DNA from: Candidatus Obscuribacterales bacterium
GTDB taxonomy: Bacteria > Cyanobacteriota > Vampirovibrionia > Obscuribacterales > Obscuribacteraceae
NCBI GenBank assembly: GCA_019744775.1
Contig: JAIETZ010000004.1
Location: forward strand, 1-64,000
Direction of reading: 5' to 3'
DNA: 64,000 nt
In this document: in pieces, positions 49,431-58,054 of the stretch
Numbering within the stretch: the first letter of the stretch is position 1
Layout of the letters: each line of letters starts with the position of its first letter
Program-made: the position numbers and the translations under genes
The notes under the pieces: generated by a model
The model's input: the letters and a program-made list of their open reading frames with translations, nothing else
Database searches by the model: none
What the model was told of the DNA's origin: nothing

Positions 49431-50654
49431 TTAACGAACAGATCCAGCCATCTGCTTACCGGCAGTTGTGCCTGTACGAACGCCTGTTAGGTGTTCAAAT
49501 ACAAGCTGGTCGAGTCTCTCGTAGCCATAGCCGCGTTTAGCTAGTGCGTTGATATCGAATTTGTGGTCTTTCAATTTGGTGGCACCGATGCTGCTGTAAT
49601 GGTCGATGGCGAATTCGTCTTTGCCGCCGGCTTTAGCTAGTCCAGAAAGAATCTCTTTTACTTCGGCATCGTTGGCAAATGATTTAGCTTTTGATTTGAG
49701 GATGTTGTACGAACGCATGCAGCCGAGAGCAAAATCCCATACGCCTTCTTCGTCTTCCGAGCGGTAAGCGTGTGCGTCAAAGTGTAGTGGTCCGGAATAG
49801 CCCGACTCCTCAAGCAATTTTACGAGGAAGAACATTGGCTTGATGTTTTCGCTACCGAAACGCAAGTCTTGATCGTAGCGTCCTGGCTTTTGATCATTTA
49901 AATCAATATGGAATAGTTTGCCTGCGTCAATTGCTTGAGCAATTGAGTGATAGAAGTTCAGACCACTCATATGTTCGTGAGCAACTTCCGGATTTACGCC
50001 GACTATTTCTGGATGATCCAATGTCTCGATGAAAGCAAGCATGTGACCTGTTGTCGGCAAGTAAATGTCGCCGCGTGGCTCGTTCGGTTTTGCTTCGAGT
50101 GCAAACTTCATGTTGAGTTTGCGATCAGAAACATAGCTTGTTAGGTAGTTGACTGCTTCGCGATACCACTTAAGCGCTTCCATCGCATCTTTGCCGGCAT
50201 CGACTTCAATTCCTTCGCGTCCGCCCCAGAGAACAAATATCTCTGCGCCTAATTCAACGCCAAGGTCAATTGCGTGTAGTGTCTTTTGAATTGCGTATGC
50301 TCTAATACGTGCGTCGCTTGATGTGAAAGCGCCGTCGCGGAAAATTGGATGATAGAAGAGGCTGACTGTCGACATCGGCACTTTCATGCCGTAGTCATTT
50401 AGAGCCTTCTTGAATTCGCCGACGATTTTGTTGCGTTCAGCAGGCGTTGCATCAATTGGGACGAGGTCGTTGTCATGCAGATTTACGCCATAAGCGCCTA
50501 GTTCAGATAAGCGCTTGACGATGGTCGTGGGGCTAATTGCGTCACGTACAACATCGCCGAATGGGTCACGTCCGCGATTGCCTACTGTCCAAAGACCAAA
50601 TGTAAAACGGTCTTCTTTCTTCGGTGTAAATTCATCAGTAGAATACTTCGGCAT
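49431..50654 (-). CDS. xylA: Xylose isomerase (class I)
   Basis: 407 residues, the size of class I (actinobacterial-type) enzymes, which isomerise D-xylose to D-xylulose with Mg/Mn/Co. All expected active-site residues are visible: H60 and D63 (LHDND), E187 and K189 (EAKP), E223 and H226 (NPEVAHEH), D251 (HIDLND), D261 and D263 (YDQDLRFG), and D294 (HFDAHAYR). ATG at 50654 has GAGG nine bases upstream. It is divergent from xylB with a 132-bp gap that likely holds both promoters. No XylR-type regulator or xylose transporter is in the window. Confidence 0.97.
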   Translation of the reverse strand: MPKYSTDEFTPKKEDRFTFGLWTVGNRGRDPFGDVVRDAISPTTIVKRLSELGAYGVNLHDNDLVPIDATPAERNKIVGEFKKALNDYGMKVPMSTVSLFYHPIFRDGAFTSSDARIRAYAIQKTLHAIDLGVELGAEIFVLWGGREGIEVDAGKDAMEALKWYREAVNYLTSYVSDRKLNMKFALEAKPNEPRGDIYLPTTGHMLAFIETLDHPEIVGVNPEVAHEHMSGLNFYHSIAQAIDAGKLFHIDLNDQKPGRYDQDLRFGSENIKPMFFLVKLLEESGYSGPLHFDAHAYRSEDEEGVWDFALGCMRSYNILKSKAKSFANDAEVKEILSGLAKAGGKDEFAIDHYSSIGATKLKDHKFDINALAKRGYGYERLDQLVFEHLTGVRTGTTAGKQMAGSVR

Positions 50655-50786
50655 ATCGCTTGACCTCAGGTTCGGATAAACGCAGGAAGATCCTAGCGCA
50701 CTTAATCTCTTTGGATCGCCTATATATCACTGCTTGTCATTCCGCATTTTGTAGAATACGCACAAACCAATTGGTGAGGCGTAATC
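50655..50786. promoter_or_regulatory. Shared divergent promoter region of xylA and xylB
   Basis: 132 bp between the divergent starts of xylA and xylB. It carries the ribosome sites of both genes (GAGG for each). No convincing -35/-10 pair or operator palindrome could be picked out by eye. Confidence 0.45.
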
Positions 50787-52319
50787 ATGAGTGTGTTTAT
50801 CGGGATAGATATCGGCACATCCAGCACAAAAAGCATTGCTATTGATGGCAACGGGAGAATTCTTGCCGAGGCGACTGCTGGCTACCCGCTCTATCAGCCA
50901 AAACCGCTTTGGAGTGAGCAAGACCCCAATGATTGGTGGAAGGCAACGGTTGAGACAGTTCAGAAAGTAGTTAAGTCTGCGCAACTGAAACCATCTGATG
51001 TAAAAGCAATTGGTCTTTCTGGACAGATGCATGGGGCGGTGTTTTTAGATAAGAACAACAGCGTCATCCGACCAGCCATATTATGGAATGATCAACGCAC
51101 GGCAGAAGAATGTGTTGATATCGAGAAAGCAGCAGGCGGCCGTAATGAGTTAATTAAGCTGGTAGCGAATCCGGCTTTAACAGGTTTTACGGCGCCGAAA
51201 ATAATTTGGTTGAGAAAACACGAGCCTGCTAATTTCGCGCGAGTTGCTAAAGTGTTGTTGCCCAAAGATGAGATTCGCAGACGCTTGACTGGTGAGTTCG
51301 CCACGGACGTTAGTGATGCCAGCGGCATGCTGCTGTTTGATGTGGCGAATAGAACTTGGAGTAAGGCGCTGCTATCTAAACTAGACTTGTCGCAAGACTT
51401 GTTTGCACGAGCATACGAGTCTCAAGAAGTTACTGGTAAATTGACCGCCGAAGTAGCGAGTCTTTTAGGACTAACCACGGCTTGCGTAGTTGTAGGTGGC
51501 GCAGGAGATTGTGCGGCGGGCGCAATAGGCAATGGCATTGTGCGTGAGGGGCTGGTCTCAACTTCAATTGGAAGTTCGGGTGTTGTTTTTGCGCATAGCG
51601 AAAAGTTCGCGGTTGATCCGTCAGGCAGGCTGCATACGTTTTGTCATGCCGTCAAAGACAAATGGCATTTAATGGGCGTTACGCTTTCAGCAGGTGCTAG
51701 TTTGCAGTGGTTCCGCAACAGTCTTTGCTTGAGTGATGACTCTGCAATCTATGAGAAGTTGACGGCTGAAGCTCAGGCAGTAGCAGCAGGAAGCGACGGA
51801 CTTTTCTTTCTACCTTATTTATTCGGAGAGCGGACACCACATGCTGATCCTAATGCGCGTGGATCGTTCATTGGACTTACATTGAGTCATACGCGTGGGC
51901 ATTTCGTTCGTTCGATAATGGAAGGGGTTACTTATTCGCTGAATGACTGTCTGGCGATTATGCGAGAGTTGAATATTCCGGTTGACGAGATTCGCGCTTC
52001 AGGCGGCGGCGCGAAGTCGGATTTGTGGCGGCAGATTCAGGCAGATGTATTTGGTGAAGAAGTTGCTTTGCTGACGGCGGAGCATGGGGCTGCTTATGGG
52101 GTGGCGTTGCTTGCGGCGGTGGGGACGGGCGCGTTTATGAGCGTGGAAGAAGCTTGTGAGGCAACTGTTGCTGTTCGGCAGCGGAGTAATCCGAGTGCTG
52201 TGGCGTCCGCGTTTTATAAGCGAGCGTTTCCGGTTTATCGGGGGTTGTATCGATCGTTGAAAGACGATTTTAAGAAGATTGCGGAGTTAGAGCAGCAGGA
52301 ACGGGTAGCGACGCTTTAA
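50787..52319 (+). CDS. xylB: Xylulokinase
   Basis: 510 residues of the FGGY carbohydrate kinase family, which phosphorylates D-xylulose to xylulose-5-phosphate. Motifs: phosphate-binding GIDIGTSSTKS at the N-terminus, GLSGQMHGAVFLD, WNDQRTAEEC, the second ATP-binding half with VVGGAGDCAAGAIGNGI, LPYLFGERTPHADPNARG, and the FGGY-type signature ending RASGGGAKSDLWRQIQADVFG. ATG has GAGG eight bases upstream. The last ~280 bases shift to G-rich codons (GCG, GGG, CGG) unlike the flanking genes, which could mean a different origin or simple drift. A REP-like hairpin follows 9 bp after the stop. Confidence 0.97.
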   Translation: MSVFIGIDIGTSSTKSIAIDGNGRILAEATAGYPLYQPKPLWSEQDPNDWWKATVETVQKVVKSAQLKPSDVKAIGLSGQMHGAVFLDKNNSVIRPAILWNDQRTAEECVDIEKAAGGRNELIKLVANPALTGFTAPKIIWLRKHEPANFARVAKVLLPKDEIRRRLTGEFATDVSDASGMLLFDVANRTWSKALLSKLDLSQDLFARAYESQEVTGKLTAEVASLLGLTTACVVVGGAGDCAAGAIGNGIVREGLVSTSIGSSGVVFAHSEKFAVDPSGRLHTFCHAVKDKWHLMGVTLSAGASLQWFRNSLCLSDDSAIYEKLTAEAQAVAAGSDGLFFLPYLFGERTPHADPNARGSFIGLTLSHTRGHFVRSIMEGVTYSLNDCLAIMRELNIPVDEIRASGGGAKSDLWRQIQADVFGEEVALLTAEHGAAYGVALLAAVGTGAFMSVEEACEATVAVRQRSNPSAVASAFYKRAFPVYRGLYRSLKDDFKKIAELEQQERVATL

Positions 52320-52322
52320 TAC

Positions 52323-52351
52323 AAAAAAGGGCGCATGCAATGCGCCCCTAC
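52323..52351 (-). terminator. Intrinsic terminator built from a REP-like element, reading from the hydrolase gene
   Basis: On the minus strand the palindrome GGGCGCAT-tgc-ATGCGCCC is followed by a run of six T, 50 bp after the stop of the minus-strand hydrolase gene. The hairpin can also form in xylB transcripts, but there it is not followed by T. Confidence 0.65.
52329..52351 (-). repeat. REP-like palindromic element, copy 1
   Basis: 23 bp; the minus strand reads GTA followed by GGGGCGCATTGCATGCGCCC. It has an 8-bp stem and 3-nt loop. Identical copies lie at 55454-55476, 55529-55551 and 58013-58035. Confidence 0.9.
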
Positions 52352-52401
52352 AAATACAATAAGACAAAAAGACCAATGGACAACCAAAGTACAAAAACAA
52401 G

Positions 52402-53532
52402 TTAGCGTAGAGCTGTCGCCGGCTGTTGCTGGTTGAGCATTGCGGTTGGGTTCAGTGCTTTGTGCGGTACATCTACGTGATTTGGGGCGATCGGGTTTTT
52501 CGCCATTTCGATTTTCACGTTGACTGCGACTGTTTCGTCGTTAAACCATTTGGTTACGAGATTCATGATCGGTTCTTTGATATAGCTTGTGCCGAGCATT
52601 ACGTGTCCGCTATCTGGAAAGACGACCATTCGCTTGTCGTCGCTGCTCATGTTGCGCATGAGGGCTTCAGCTGTAGCTGGGCTGACGATGTGATCTCGTC
52701 CACCTTGAAGAAGAAGAATTGGAAGCTGTGCAGGCAACTTGCGAGCAATGCCTTGCATTGAGTTGATAAACCAAAGTGTCTTTAAGATTTCTTTGGCGCT
52801 TAGGAAACTTCGTGAAAGAGGATCAGAAACCATCTCGTTGACGATGCGCTTGTCCTCGGAAGCATATTTTAGAATGTAGGGTGAACCATCGATTTGTTTA
52901 TCGAGATTGGTCAGTCCCTTGGCGAGATCAGGCACAATGAGTTTTAGATTGAAAATGTTTGTGCGGGTTCCGGCACTGGCTAAAACCATGCCGTCGAATA
53001 GATCATTGCGCTCGGCTACTGCATGCATCGCAACTCCGGCACCGGTGCTTTCACCTAAGCAAAAAAGCGGAATGCCCGGATAACGTTTTCTCATTTCAAT
53101 AGCAAGAGCTTGCAAATCCTTAACGCTCTGTGTGTAGCTAATTGCCTTGCCGCCTACTTTCGAGAATGGTCCAAAGTACCAGCGACCATGACCTCGCAAA
53201 TCTAATCCGACAATTACGTAGCCTTGCTCAGCCAAATGCTTCGCAAGTACATCAAAACTACCGGCTTGTTGAGTTGCTCCATGCAACGCAATAATTGCAG
53301 CTTTGGGTTTCACATCTGGATTGGTCCACTCAAGCACAGGAATATCAGAAGCGGCAGGCATTACTTCTGCGGCTTCTTTCTTTGCCTTAGTCAGTGAGAA
53401 TGCGAAACTCGTGGATTGCATAGACAGCAGCATAGTTAAAAACAACGACATCATCAATGGTGCAAATACGCGTGAATTCGCGAAAGACATTGCACCTTTT
53501 TCAACTGTGTCCGCGCCAACTTTCCTTTTCAT
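52402..53532 (-). CDS. Exported alpha/beta hydrolase (lysophospholipase/monoacylglycerol lipase-like)
   Basis: 376 residues. An N-terminal hydrophobic segment (about residues 22-45) acts as signal peptide or anchor. The hydrolase core (about 75-340) has AALHG-type oxyanion motif IALHGATQQ, DLRGHGRW, nucleophile elbow GESTG with S162, acid D280 (GGRDHIV) and H310 (DSGHVM). The HG-DLRGHG pattern fits the serine aminopeptidase S33/monoglyceride lipase group. The last ~50 residues are Pro/Ala/Gln-rich and outside the domain. The natural substrate is unknown. ATG has AAGGTAGG just upstream, and a structured leader lies at 53548-53600. Confidence 0.9.
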   Translation of the reverse strand: MKRKVGADTVEKGAMSFANSRVFAPLMMSLFLTMLLSMQSTSFAFSLTKAKKEAAEVMPAASDIPVLEWTNPDVKPKAAIIALHGATQQAGSFDVLAKHLAEQGYVIVGLDLRGHGRWYFGPFSKVGGKAISYTQSVKDLQALAIEMRKRYPGIPLFCLGESTGAGVAMHAVAERNDLFDGMVLASAGTRTNIFNLKLIVPDLAKGLTNLDKQIDGSPYILKYASEDKRIVNEMVSDPLSRSFLSAKEILKTLWFINSMQGIARKLPAQLPILLLQGGRDHIVSPATAEALMRNMSSDDKRMVVFPDSGHVMLGTSYIKEPIMNLVTKWFNDETVAVNVKIEMAKNPIAPNHVDVPHKALNPTAMLNQQQPATALR

Positions 53533-53547
53533 CTACCTACCTTGAGA

Positions 53548-53600
53548 TTATCGCTTCGGGGAATTCAACGCTTCCCCGTGGCGGGAAGTTGCCGCGATAA
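53548..53600 (-). promoter_or_regulatory. Candidate two-state structured leader RNA of the hydrolase gene
   Basis: In the minus-strand transcript, TTATCGC (53600-53594) pairs with GCGATAA (53554-53548), enclosing two exclusive hairpins. GGGGAAG can pair upstream with CTTCCC (loop GCCACG), or GGGGAA can pair downstream with TTCCCC (loop gcgttgaa). The outer stem ends about 5 nt before the Shine-Dalgarno. No known riboswitch family is recognised. Confidence 0.45.
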
Positions 53601-53672
53601 GTCACGAGCTGTCAAGAATGCCAGATATAGAACTAAAAGTCTACTAAATCGCTCTAAGTATCTGCATTGACG

Positions 53673-55448
53673 TCAGCTAAGGGCGTTCGTTACCGCTTCC
53701 TTTAATCTTGCTAATCCAGCCTCCACACCGCCGGTCACATGGACACGCAGTGCTCGCCTTTGTCGTTCAGCTAACACTTGAAAGTCGCCGCGTGCTTGCG
53801 CACTTTTTACGACGCCGAAGGTATAGGTTTGTTCCGGTACAGGTAGATCTTTTTTGTCGTCAGCAGTAATTTGCAAGAAAACGCCTGAATTTGGACCGCC
53901 TTTGTAGGCTTGTCCTGTCGAGTGAAGGAACCTCGGACCAAAGCCCAGACAGGTTGCCTCGTGCCTTGTATCCCTTACCAGGTGGCGAATTTCCTGCAAT
54001 GCCTTCTCGTGCCGGTTGTTCATTTCTATGTAGCCGAGCAGGGCAAAGTAGTCTCCTGCCTTGAGGCGTCCCAAATGAGCCTTAAGCATACCGGCAAGGG
54101 TCTTGTCCGAGCCTGCAGCCTGGGTAATAGCCTTAGCATTTACCTCATCCGTGAAGAGTTTGATGCCATTTTCCTCAAAGAAAGGCTTCTCAGCGGGCAA
54201 TGAGCCTGTCTTTTCGTAGGCGGTGGTCAATTCACGGGTGACGACTTTGCTGGCTTCCACGTCGGGCTGATTGAAGGCATTAATGCCGATTATAGAACCG
54301 GCAACAGCCGTAGCAATTTCCCAACGGAAGAATTCTTGTCCTAAATGATAGATGTCCGGAATGGAAATGCGGACAACGGGTTGTCCGGCTTTTTCCAAGG
54401 CATCTACTAATTTGTCTTGTTCGGTACAAGCGTCAGATTCAAGACGAATGTAAGCGAAGACTCTGTCCTTACCATATGTGTTAGGAGAGCCTAGAGACTC
54501 ACGATCGACAGGAATAATTCCGTGTCCTTGCTTACCTGTTGACTCAGCAATTAATTGCTCGAGCCAAGCACCTACGTCGTAAATTGCCGGTGATGTGATA
54601 AGTGTCAACTTATCGCGACCGGATCTTGCCGCAACACCAAGAATGATACCGAGAATAACTCCAGGATTTTGTTCTACCGGATGTGATGGCGAGCATGACT
54701 CAACCATCTCTTGTGTGTTCTTCAAGAATTTTGCGACATCAATTCCGGCAGCGGCAGCAGGTACCATACCGAAATTGGAAAGTGCTGAATAACGTCCGCC
54801 AATTCCAGGCAAGCCGTAGAAGATGTGACGGAAACCATCTTTCTTCGCCACTTGTTCCATTTTGGATCCTGGATCGGTAATAGCTACGAAATGTTTTCCG
54901 GCATTGCCTTTTCCGAGTGCTTCTTCTGCCTTAGCGTAGAAAAACTGTTTGAAAATATTTGGTTCAAGCGTGCTGCCGGATTTGCTGGAGACAATAAACA
55001 ATGTCTTTTTCAAATCGATTGAGTCAAGTCTTGTTTGAACTTCTTGTGGATCTGTTGAATCCAGAATGAGCAATTTTGGAAATCCATTTTGTTGACCAAA
55101 AGTAATCGACATAACTTCCGGACAAAGACTCGATCCGCCCATACCTAACAATAAGATATGCGTGAAGCCTTCTTGCTTGACTTCGGCAGCAAGTTTTTGC
55201 AACGCATCTATCTGCTTAATTTGATCACTTGTAATGTGCAACCAATCCAGCCACTTGCCTTCGTCATCACCCGTCCACAAGCTAGCGTCTTTATCCCAGA
55301 GTCGCTTGACTTTGTTATTCTTTTGCCAATCTTCTATAGACGATTTGACTGCCGATGTGAGTTCTTGTGGCAATCGATAACTTATCCGATCGATAACTTG
55401 CACGTTTGTGACCTCGAGCGTCGATATAAACGCTGGTGATCGTAGCAT
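53673..55448 (-). CDS. pgi: Glucose-6-phosphate isomerase, of the transaldolase-Pgi fusion type but stand-alone
   Basis: 591 residues. It interconverts glucose-6-phosphate and fructose-6-phosphate. SIS-type sugar-phosphate motifs are clear: LLLGMGGSSLCPEV, VSSKSGSTLEPN, ITDPGSKMEQVA, GIGGRYSALSNFG, LIAESTGKQGHGIIPV. The C-terminal motifs HSTGQAYKGGPNSGVFLQI and YTFGVVKSAQARGDF match the Pgi half of bifunctional transaldolase-Pgi enzymes rather than classical Pgi. No transaldolase domain is attached. The ATG at 55448 lies only 5 bp from a REP element and has no Shine-Dalgarno; GTG at 55403, preceded by GAGG at good spacing, is a strong alternative start. Confidence 0.93.
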   Translation of the reverse strand: MLRSPAFISTLEVTNVQVIDRISYRLPQELTSAVKSSIEDWQKNNKVKRLWDKDASLWTGDDEGKWLDWLHITSDQIKQIDALQKLAAEVKQEGFTHILLLGMGGSSLCPEVMSITFGQQNGFPKLLILDSTDPQEVQTRLDSIDLKKTLFIVSSKSGSTLEPNIFKQFFYAKAEEALGKGNAGKHFVAITDPGSKMEQVAKKDGFRHIFYGLPGIGGRYSALSNFGMVPAAAAGIDVAKFLKNTQEMVESCSPSHPVEQNPGVILGIILGVAARSGRDKLTLITSPAIYDVGAWLEQLIAESTGKQGHGIIPVDRESLGSPNTYGKDRVFAYIRLESDACTEQDKLVDALEKAGQPVVRISIPDIYHLGQEFFRWEIATAVAGSIIGINAFNQPDVEASKVVTRELTTAYEKTGSLPAEKPFFEENGIKLFTDEVNAKAITQAAGSDKTLAGMLKAHLGRLKAGDYFALLGYIEMNNRHEKALQEIRHLVRDTRHEATCLGFGPRFLHSTGQAYKGGPNSGVFLQITADDKKDLPVPEQTYTFGVVKSAQARGDFQVLAERQRRALRVHVTGGVEAGLARLKEAVTNALS

Positions 55449-55453
55449 ATGAC

Positions 55454-55476
55454 GGGCGCATGCAATGCGCCCCTAC
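55454..55476 (-). repeat. REP-like palindromic element, copy 2
   Basis: Identical to copy 1, in the same orientation. It abuts the annotated ATG of pgi and forms an inverted pair with copy 3, 52 bp away. Confidence 0.9.
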
Positions 55477-55528
55477 GCACGTACACTGAACCAACTTCAA
55501 TGAACTATAGAAATACCATTCACTTGTT

Positions 55529-55551
55529 GTAGGGGCGCATTGCATGCGCCC
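55529..55551 (+). repeat. REP-like palindromic element, copy 3
   Basis: Plus-strand orientation, identical sequence, followed by TTTTT (55552-55556), which would make a plus-strand terminator although no plus-strand gene precedes it. It lies 14 bp after the stop of the minus-strand FecR-like gene. Confidence 0.9.
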
Positions 55552-55565
55552 TTTTTGGCTGGAAA

Positions 55566-56486
55566 CTAATTAAACGAACTCACCGGATCCAACATTCCGC
55601 CTGTTGCATCGACATCTGGTCCTTCTTGATTGCGTCCCCACATGCTTTCTAAGCCGCTGTCATCTTCCGCGGCGGCTTCCGGTTGGAATTCGCCTTGCTG
55701 AACATTTTCACGCGCTGTCTGAAAACTGTCGGCAGGTTGAATGTCGGTTGTCGGAACATCGTTAGGTGAGTCGATACTCGTTGTGGTATCACTACCCGTG
55801 GCGTTGAAAACACTATCGGAATCAATGTCGAAATCATCAACCCAATTATCAATTAACGGTGTCTTGGTCACAGAGGCAAATCGCATACGTGAAGCGGGAT
55901 TAGGCATATTCTTCATCATCGAAGTAATGGTCTTGCCTGTTGCCTGCAGACCGGCTTCGCTAATAGGTGCTACCGTCGGCACGGGAGTCGGCAATGGCGG
56001 TATCGCTTCTTTCGTTGTCGGATCCACTTGCCGTACAGGTACAGCCCCGTGCATATGCTGTCCAACAGCAATTGTCAACGGCTTGTCGCTTGCATCTTTG
56101 AAGAGACTTGTCTTGAGTGTTGCAGAAAGATTGCTGCCACTTGTGCCATGCAAATGCTGCACTTGCAATTCACCATTAGCCAAACTGACATAGACTACCG
56201 AATCGGCTGGGACGATAACGGTTCCATATGCGGTCTTGATCATACCTGACTGCAGAGGCGGCTTAACCGAAACCAGCAAATTACCCTTTGCCAACAGCAA
56301 AGTTGTTGCATCCACCCGCTTAAAAATGCTGCCGTCTGTTGCTGCCACGAAAACACGCGGTACTGCCTTCGGCTTAACCTGAGCTGCCGGCTTGGCGGCA
56401 CCCGGCTTAACCGCTGCTGCTTCGGCACACAGTCCAGGAGCAGTGCTAACCAGTATCGAAAGGGCCAGGTACTTAATTCTCTGCAT
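55566..56486 (-). CDS. Secreted FecR-like domain protein
   Basis: 306 residues from ATG 56486; the TTG nine bases earlier touches the GAGG Shine-Dalgarno. A signal peptide (MQRIKYLALSILVSTAPGLCAEAAA) is followed by an Ala/Pro/Lys linker and a FecR-like domain (~residues 60-155). The domain runs LAKGNLLVSVKP, AYGTVIVPADSVVYVS, ELQVQHLHG, KPLTIAVGQHMH. The same order of features ends both giant proteins (SGEVLIHSP, TISIDSGSVAL, VVKVRALHE, LKLSVGQEV). The C-terminal half is acidic and disordered-looking. The function is unknown; FecR domains in regulators sense periplasmic signals, but no membrane anchor is seen here. Confidence 0.75.
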   Translation of the reverse strand: MQRIKYLALSILVSTAPGLCAEAAAVKPGAAKPAAQVKPKAVPRVFVAATDGSIFKRVDATTLLLAKGNLLVSVKPPLQSGMIKTAYGTVIVPADSVVYVSLANGELQVQHLHGTSGSNLSATLKTSLFKDASDKPLTIAVGQHMHGAVPVRQVDPTTKEAIPPLPTPVPTVAPISEAGLQATGKTITSMMKNMPNPASRMRFASVTKTPLIDNWVDDFDIDSDSVFNATGSDTTTSIDSPNDVPTTDIQPADSFQTARENVQQGEFQPEAAAEDDSGLESMWGRNQEGPDVDATGGMLDPVSSFN

Positions 56487-56600
56487 TCTTAGCAACCTCT
56501 ACCGAAAATTTTCCCGTTTAACCTAATACTGAAACTGAATGTAACACAAGCTTGTAGAATATCCGTGGAGTTTCTAAGTCACTCGTTTAGGAAAACAGCC

Positions 56601-57929
56601 ATGTCAACAAGCGCGCCTACGATGGAAAAACCTGCTACGACAACGTCACCGGGCAACAACAAATCCCAAGCTATCGCCTGGGTGCTCTATCACTTCGGAA
56701 ACTCCGGCTATCCGGCAGTAGTCGCCGCAGCCATATTCAACACATTTTTCGTAACTGTTATAGCTAAGGGCGCGGGGTTCGACAAAGGCACTTCGACATT
56801 GCTGTGGACGCTGGCTGTAGGTCTGTCCAATTTGCTTGTAGTTGTCTCCGCCCCATTATTAGGTGCACTCTGCGATTACAGCGCCGCCAAGAAATCGGTG
56901 CTATTCGGAGCGACTATCGGCTGCATCATTTTGACATCACTACTGTTTTTCACTGGTCCTGGCTCCATCGTACTAGCATTTGCTTTGATAACTCTTTCCT
57001 ACTTCATGTTTTCCACCGGCGAAAATTTCCTAGCTTCCTTTCTGCCTGAAATTTGCACATCGGAAAATATGGGACGTGTCTCCGGTTGGGGTTGCACTAT
57101 AAGCCACCTCGGTGCATTGATAATTCTAATGGCCTGCAAAGCTTATGTAGATTGGGCTCAAGCTGCCGGTCAGCAACCAGCCGAATACATTCCAATGACT
57201 GCTGTTCTTGTCGCTATCAACTACGCGGTTTTTGGATTGCCTTTCTTTGCGTTTGTTAAAGAGCACGCAAAACCAAAAACGCTGCCTGCAGGTCAGACGT
57301 ATTGGTCAATCGGCACACATCGTCTGATGGAAACATTAAAAGATGCGCCAAAGTTTCAAGATCTTTTCCGCCTTCTTCTAACAGTAATGATGTATACATG
57401 CGGCACCTCGACGGTCGTTGTGCTGGCATCAGTATTCGCTCATGAAGTTATGGGCTTTTCAGTATCCGATGCGATTATGTTGTTTATCGTAATCAACTTA
57501 ACGGCTACTGGTGGCGCTTATGTTTTTGGTGAAATCCAAGATCGAGTCGGATCGAAACAGACTCTACTCATTGCACTTTCATTGTGGCTCTTGTCTGTTC
57601 TGACACTTACATTTAGTCCGGATCGCACTATATTTTGGATTGCCGCATCATTAGCAGGTGCTGCTAACGGCGGCAGTTTCACTGCCGGTCGCGCCACAGT
57701 CGGCTTGTTAACACCAGAAGGACGCGCCGGAGAATTCTTCGGACTCTGGGGACTTGCTTGCAAAACCGCAGCCATAATTGGACCAATTAGCTATGGCTTA
57801 ATGGCATATGCAACTGGCGGAAATCACCGCCTGGCAATTTTCTGCACTTGCATATTCTTCGGTGTTGCTTTAGCACTGGCCACAACCATCAATATGAAGC
57901 GCGGACAAGAAGCAGCCCGTCAGTCGTAA
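56601..57929 (+). CDS. UMF1-family MFS transporter
   Basis: 442 residues from ATG 56601 (AGGA nine bases upstream); a GTG at 56565 would add 12 residues. About 12 membrane helices. Motifs AWVLYHFGNSGYPAVV near the N-terminus, APLLGALCDYSAAKK and GRVSGWGCTISHLG fit the UMF1/Atg22-like group of the major facilitator superfamily, members of which export amino acids or other small molecules. The substrate here cannot be read. The N-terminal ~25 residues are Ser/Thr/Pro-rich and cytoplasmic. Confidence 0.87.
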   Translation: MSTSAPTMEKPATTTSPGNNKSQAIAWVLYHFGNSGYPAVVAAAIFNTFFVTVIAKGAGFDKGTSTLLWTLAVGLSNLLVVVSAPLLGALCDYSAAKKSVLFGATIGCIILTSLLFFTGPGSIVLAFALITLSYFMFSTGENFLASFLPEICTSENMGRVSGWGCTISHLGALIILMACKAYVDWAQAAGQQPAEYIPMTAVLVAINYAVFGLPFFAFVKEHAKPKTLPAGQTYWSIGTHRLMETLKDAPKFQDLFRLLLTVMMYTCGTSTVVVLASVFAHEVMGFSVSDAIMLFIVINLTATGGAYVFGEIQDRVGSKQTLLIALSLWLLSVLTLTFSPDRTIFWIAASLAGAANGGSFTAGRATVGLLTPEGRAGEFFGLWGLACKTAAIIGPISYGLMAYATGGNHRLAIFCTCIFFGVALALATTINMKRGQEAARQS

Positions 57930-57971
57930 CTTACTTTCGTCAGGGCACAACGCCTGCACCCGCTGAATTTC

Positions 57972-57994
57972 GTAGAGACGCATTACATACACAC
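57972..57994 (+). repeat. Decayed REP-like element
   Basis: Matches the 23-bp element except at six positions, five of them G to A and one C to A. It is 18 bp upstream of the intact copy 4. Confidence 0.65.
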
Positions 57995-58012
57995 CAACCG
58001 TAGCAGGATCTC

Positions 58013-58035
58013 GTAGGGGCGCATTGCATGCGCCC
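58013..58035 (+). repeat. REP-like palindromic element, copy 4
   Basis: Intact copy in the plus orientation, ending 5-8 bp before the AAAGGAG ribosome site of the P450 gene. An in-frame ATG (58028) lies inside the element and is not the start. Confidence 0.9.
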
Positions 58036-58054
58036 GCCCACCAAAGGAGCACTA

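Noticed and set aside
58028-58054. The upstream ATG of the P450 frame
   Set aside because: It lies inside a REP element; the ATG at 58055 has a strong Shine-Dalgarno and fits the family start.
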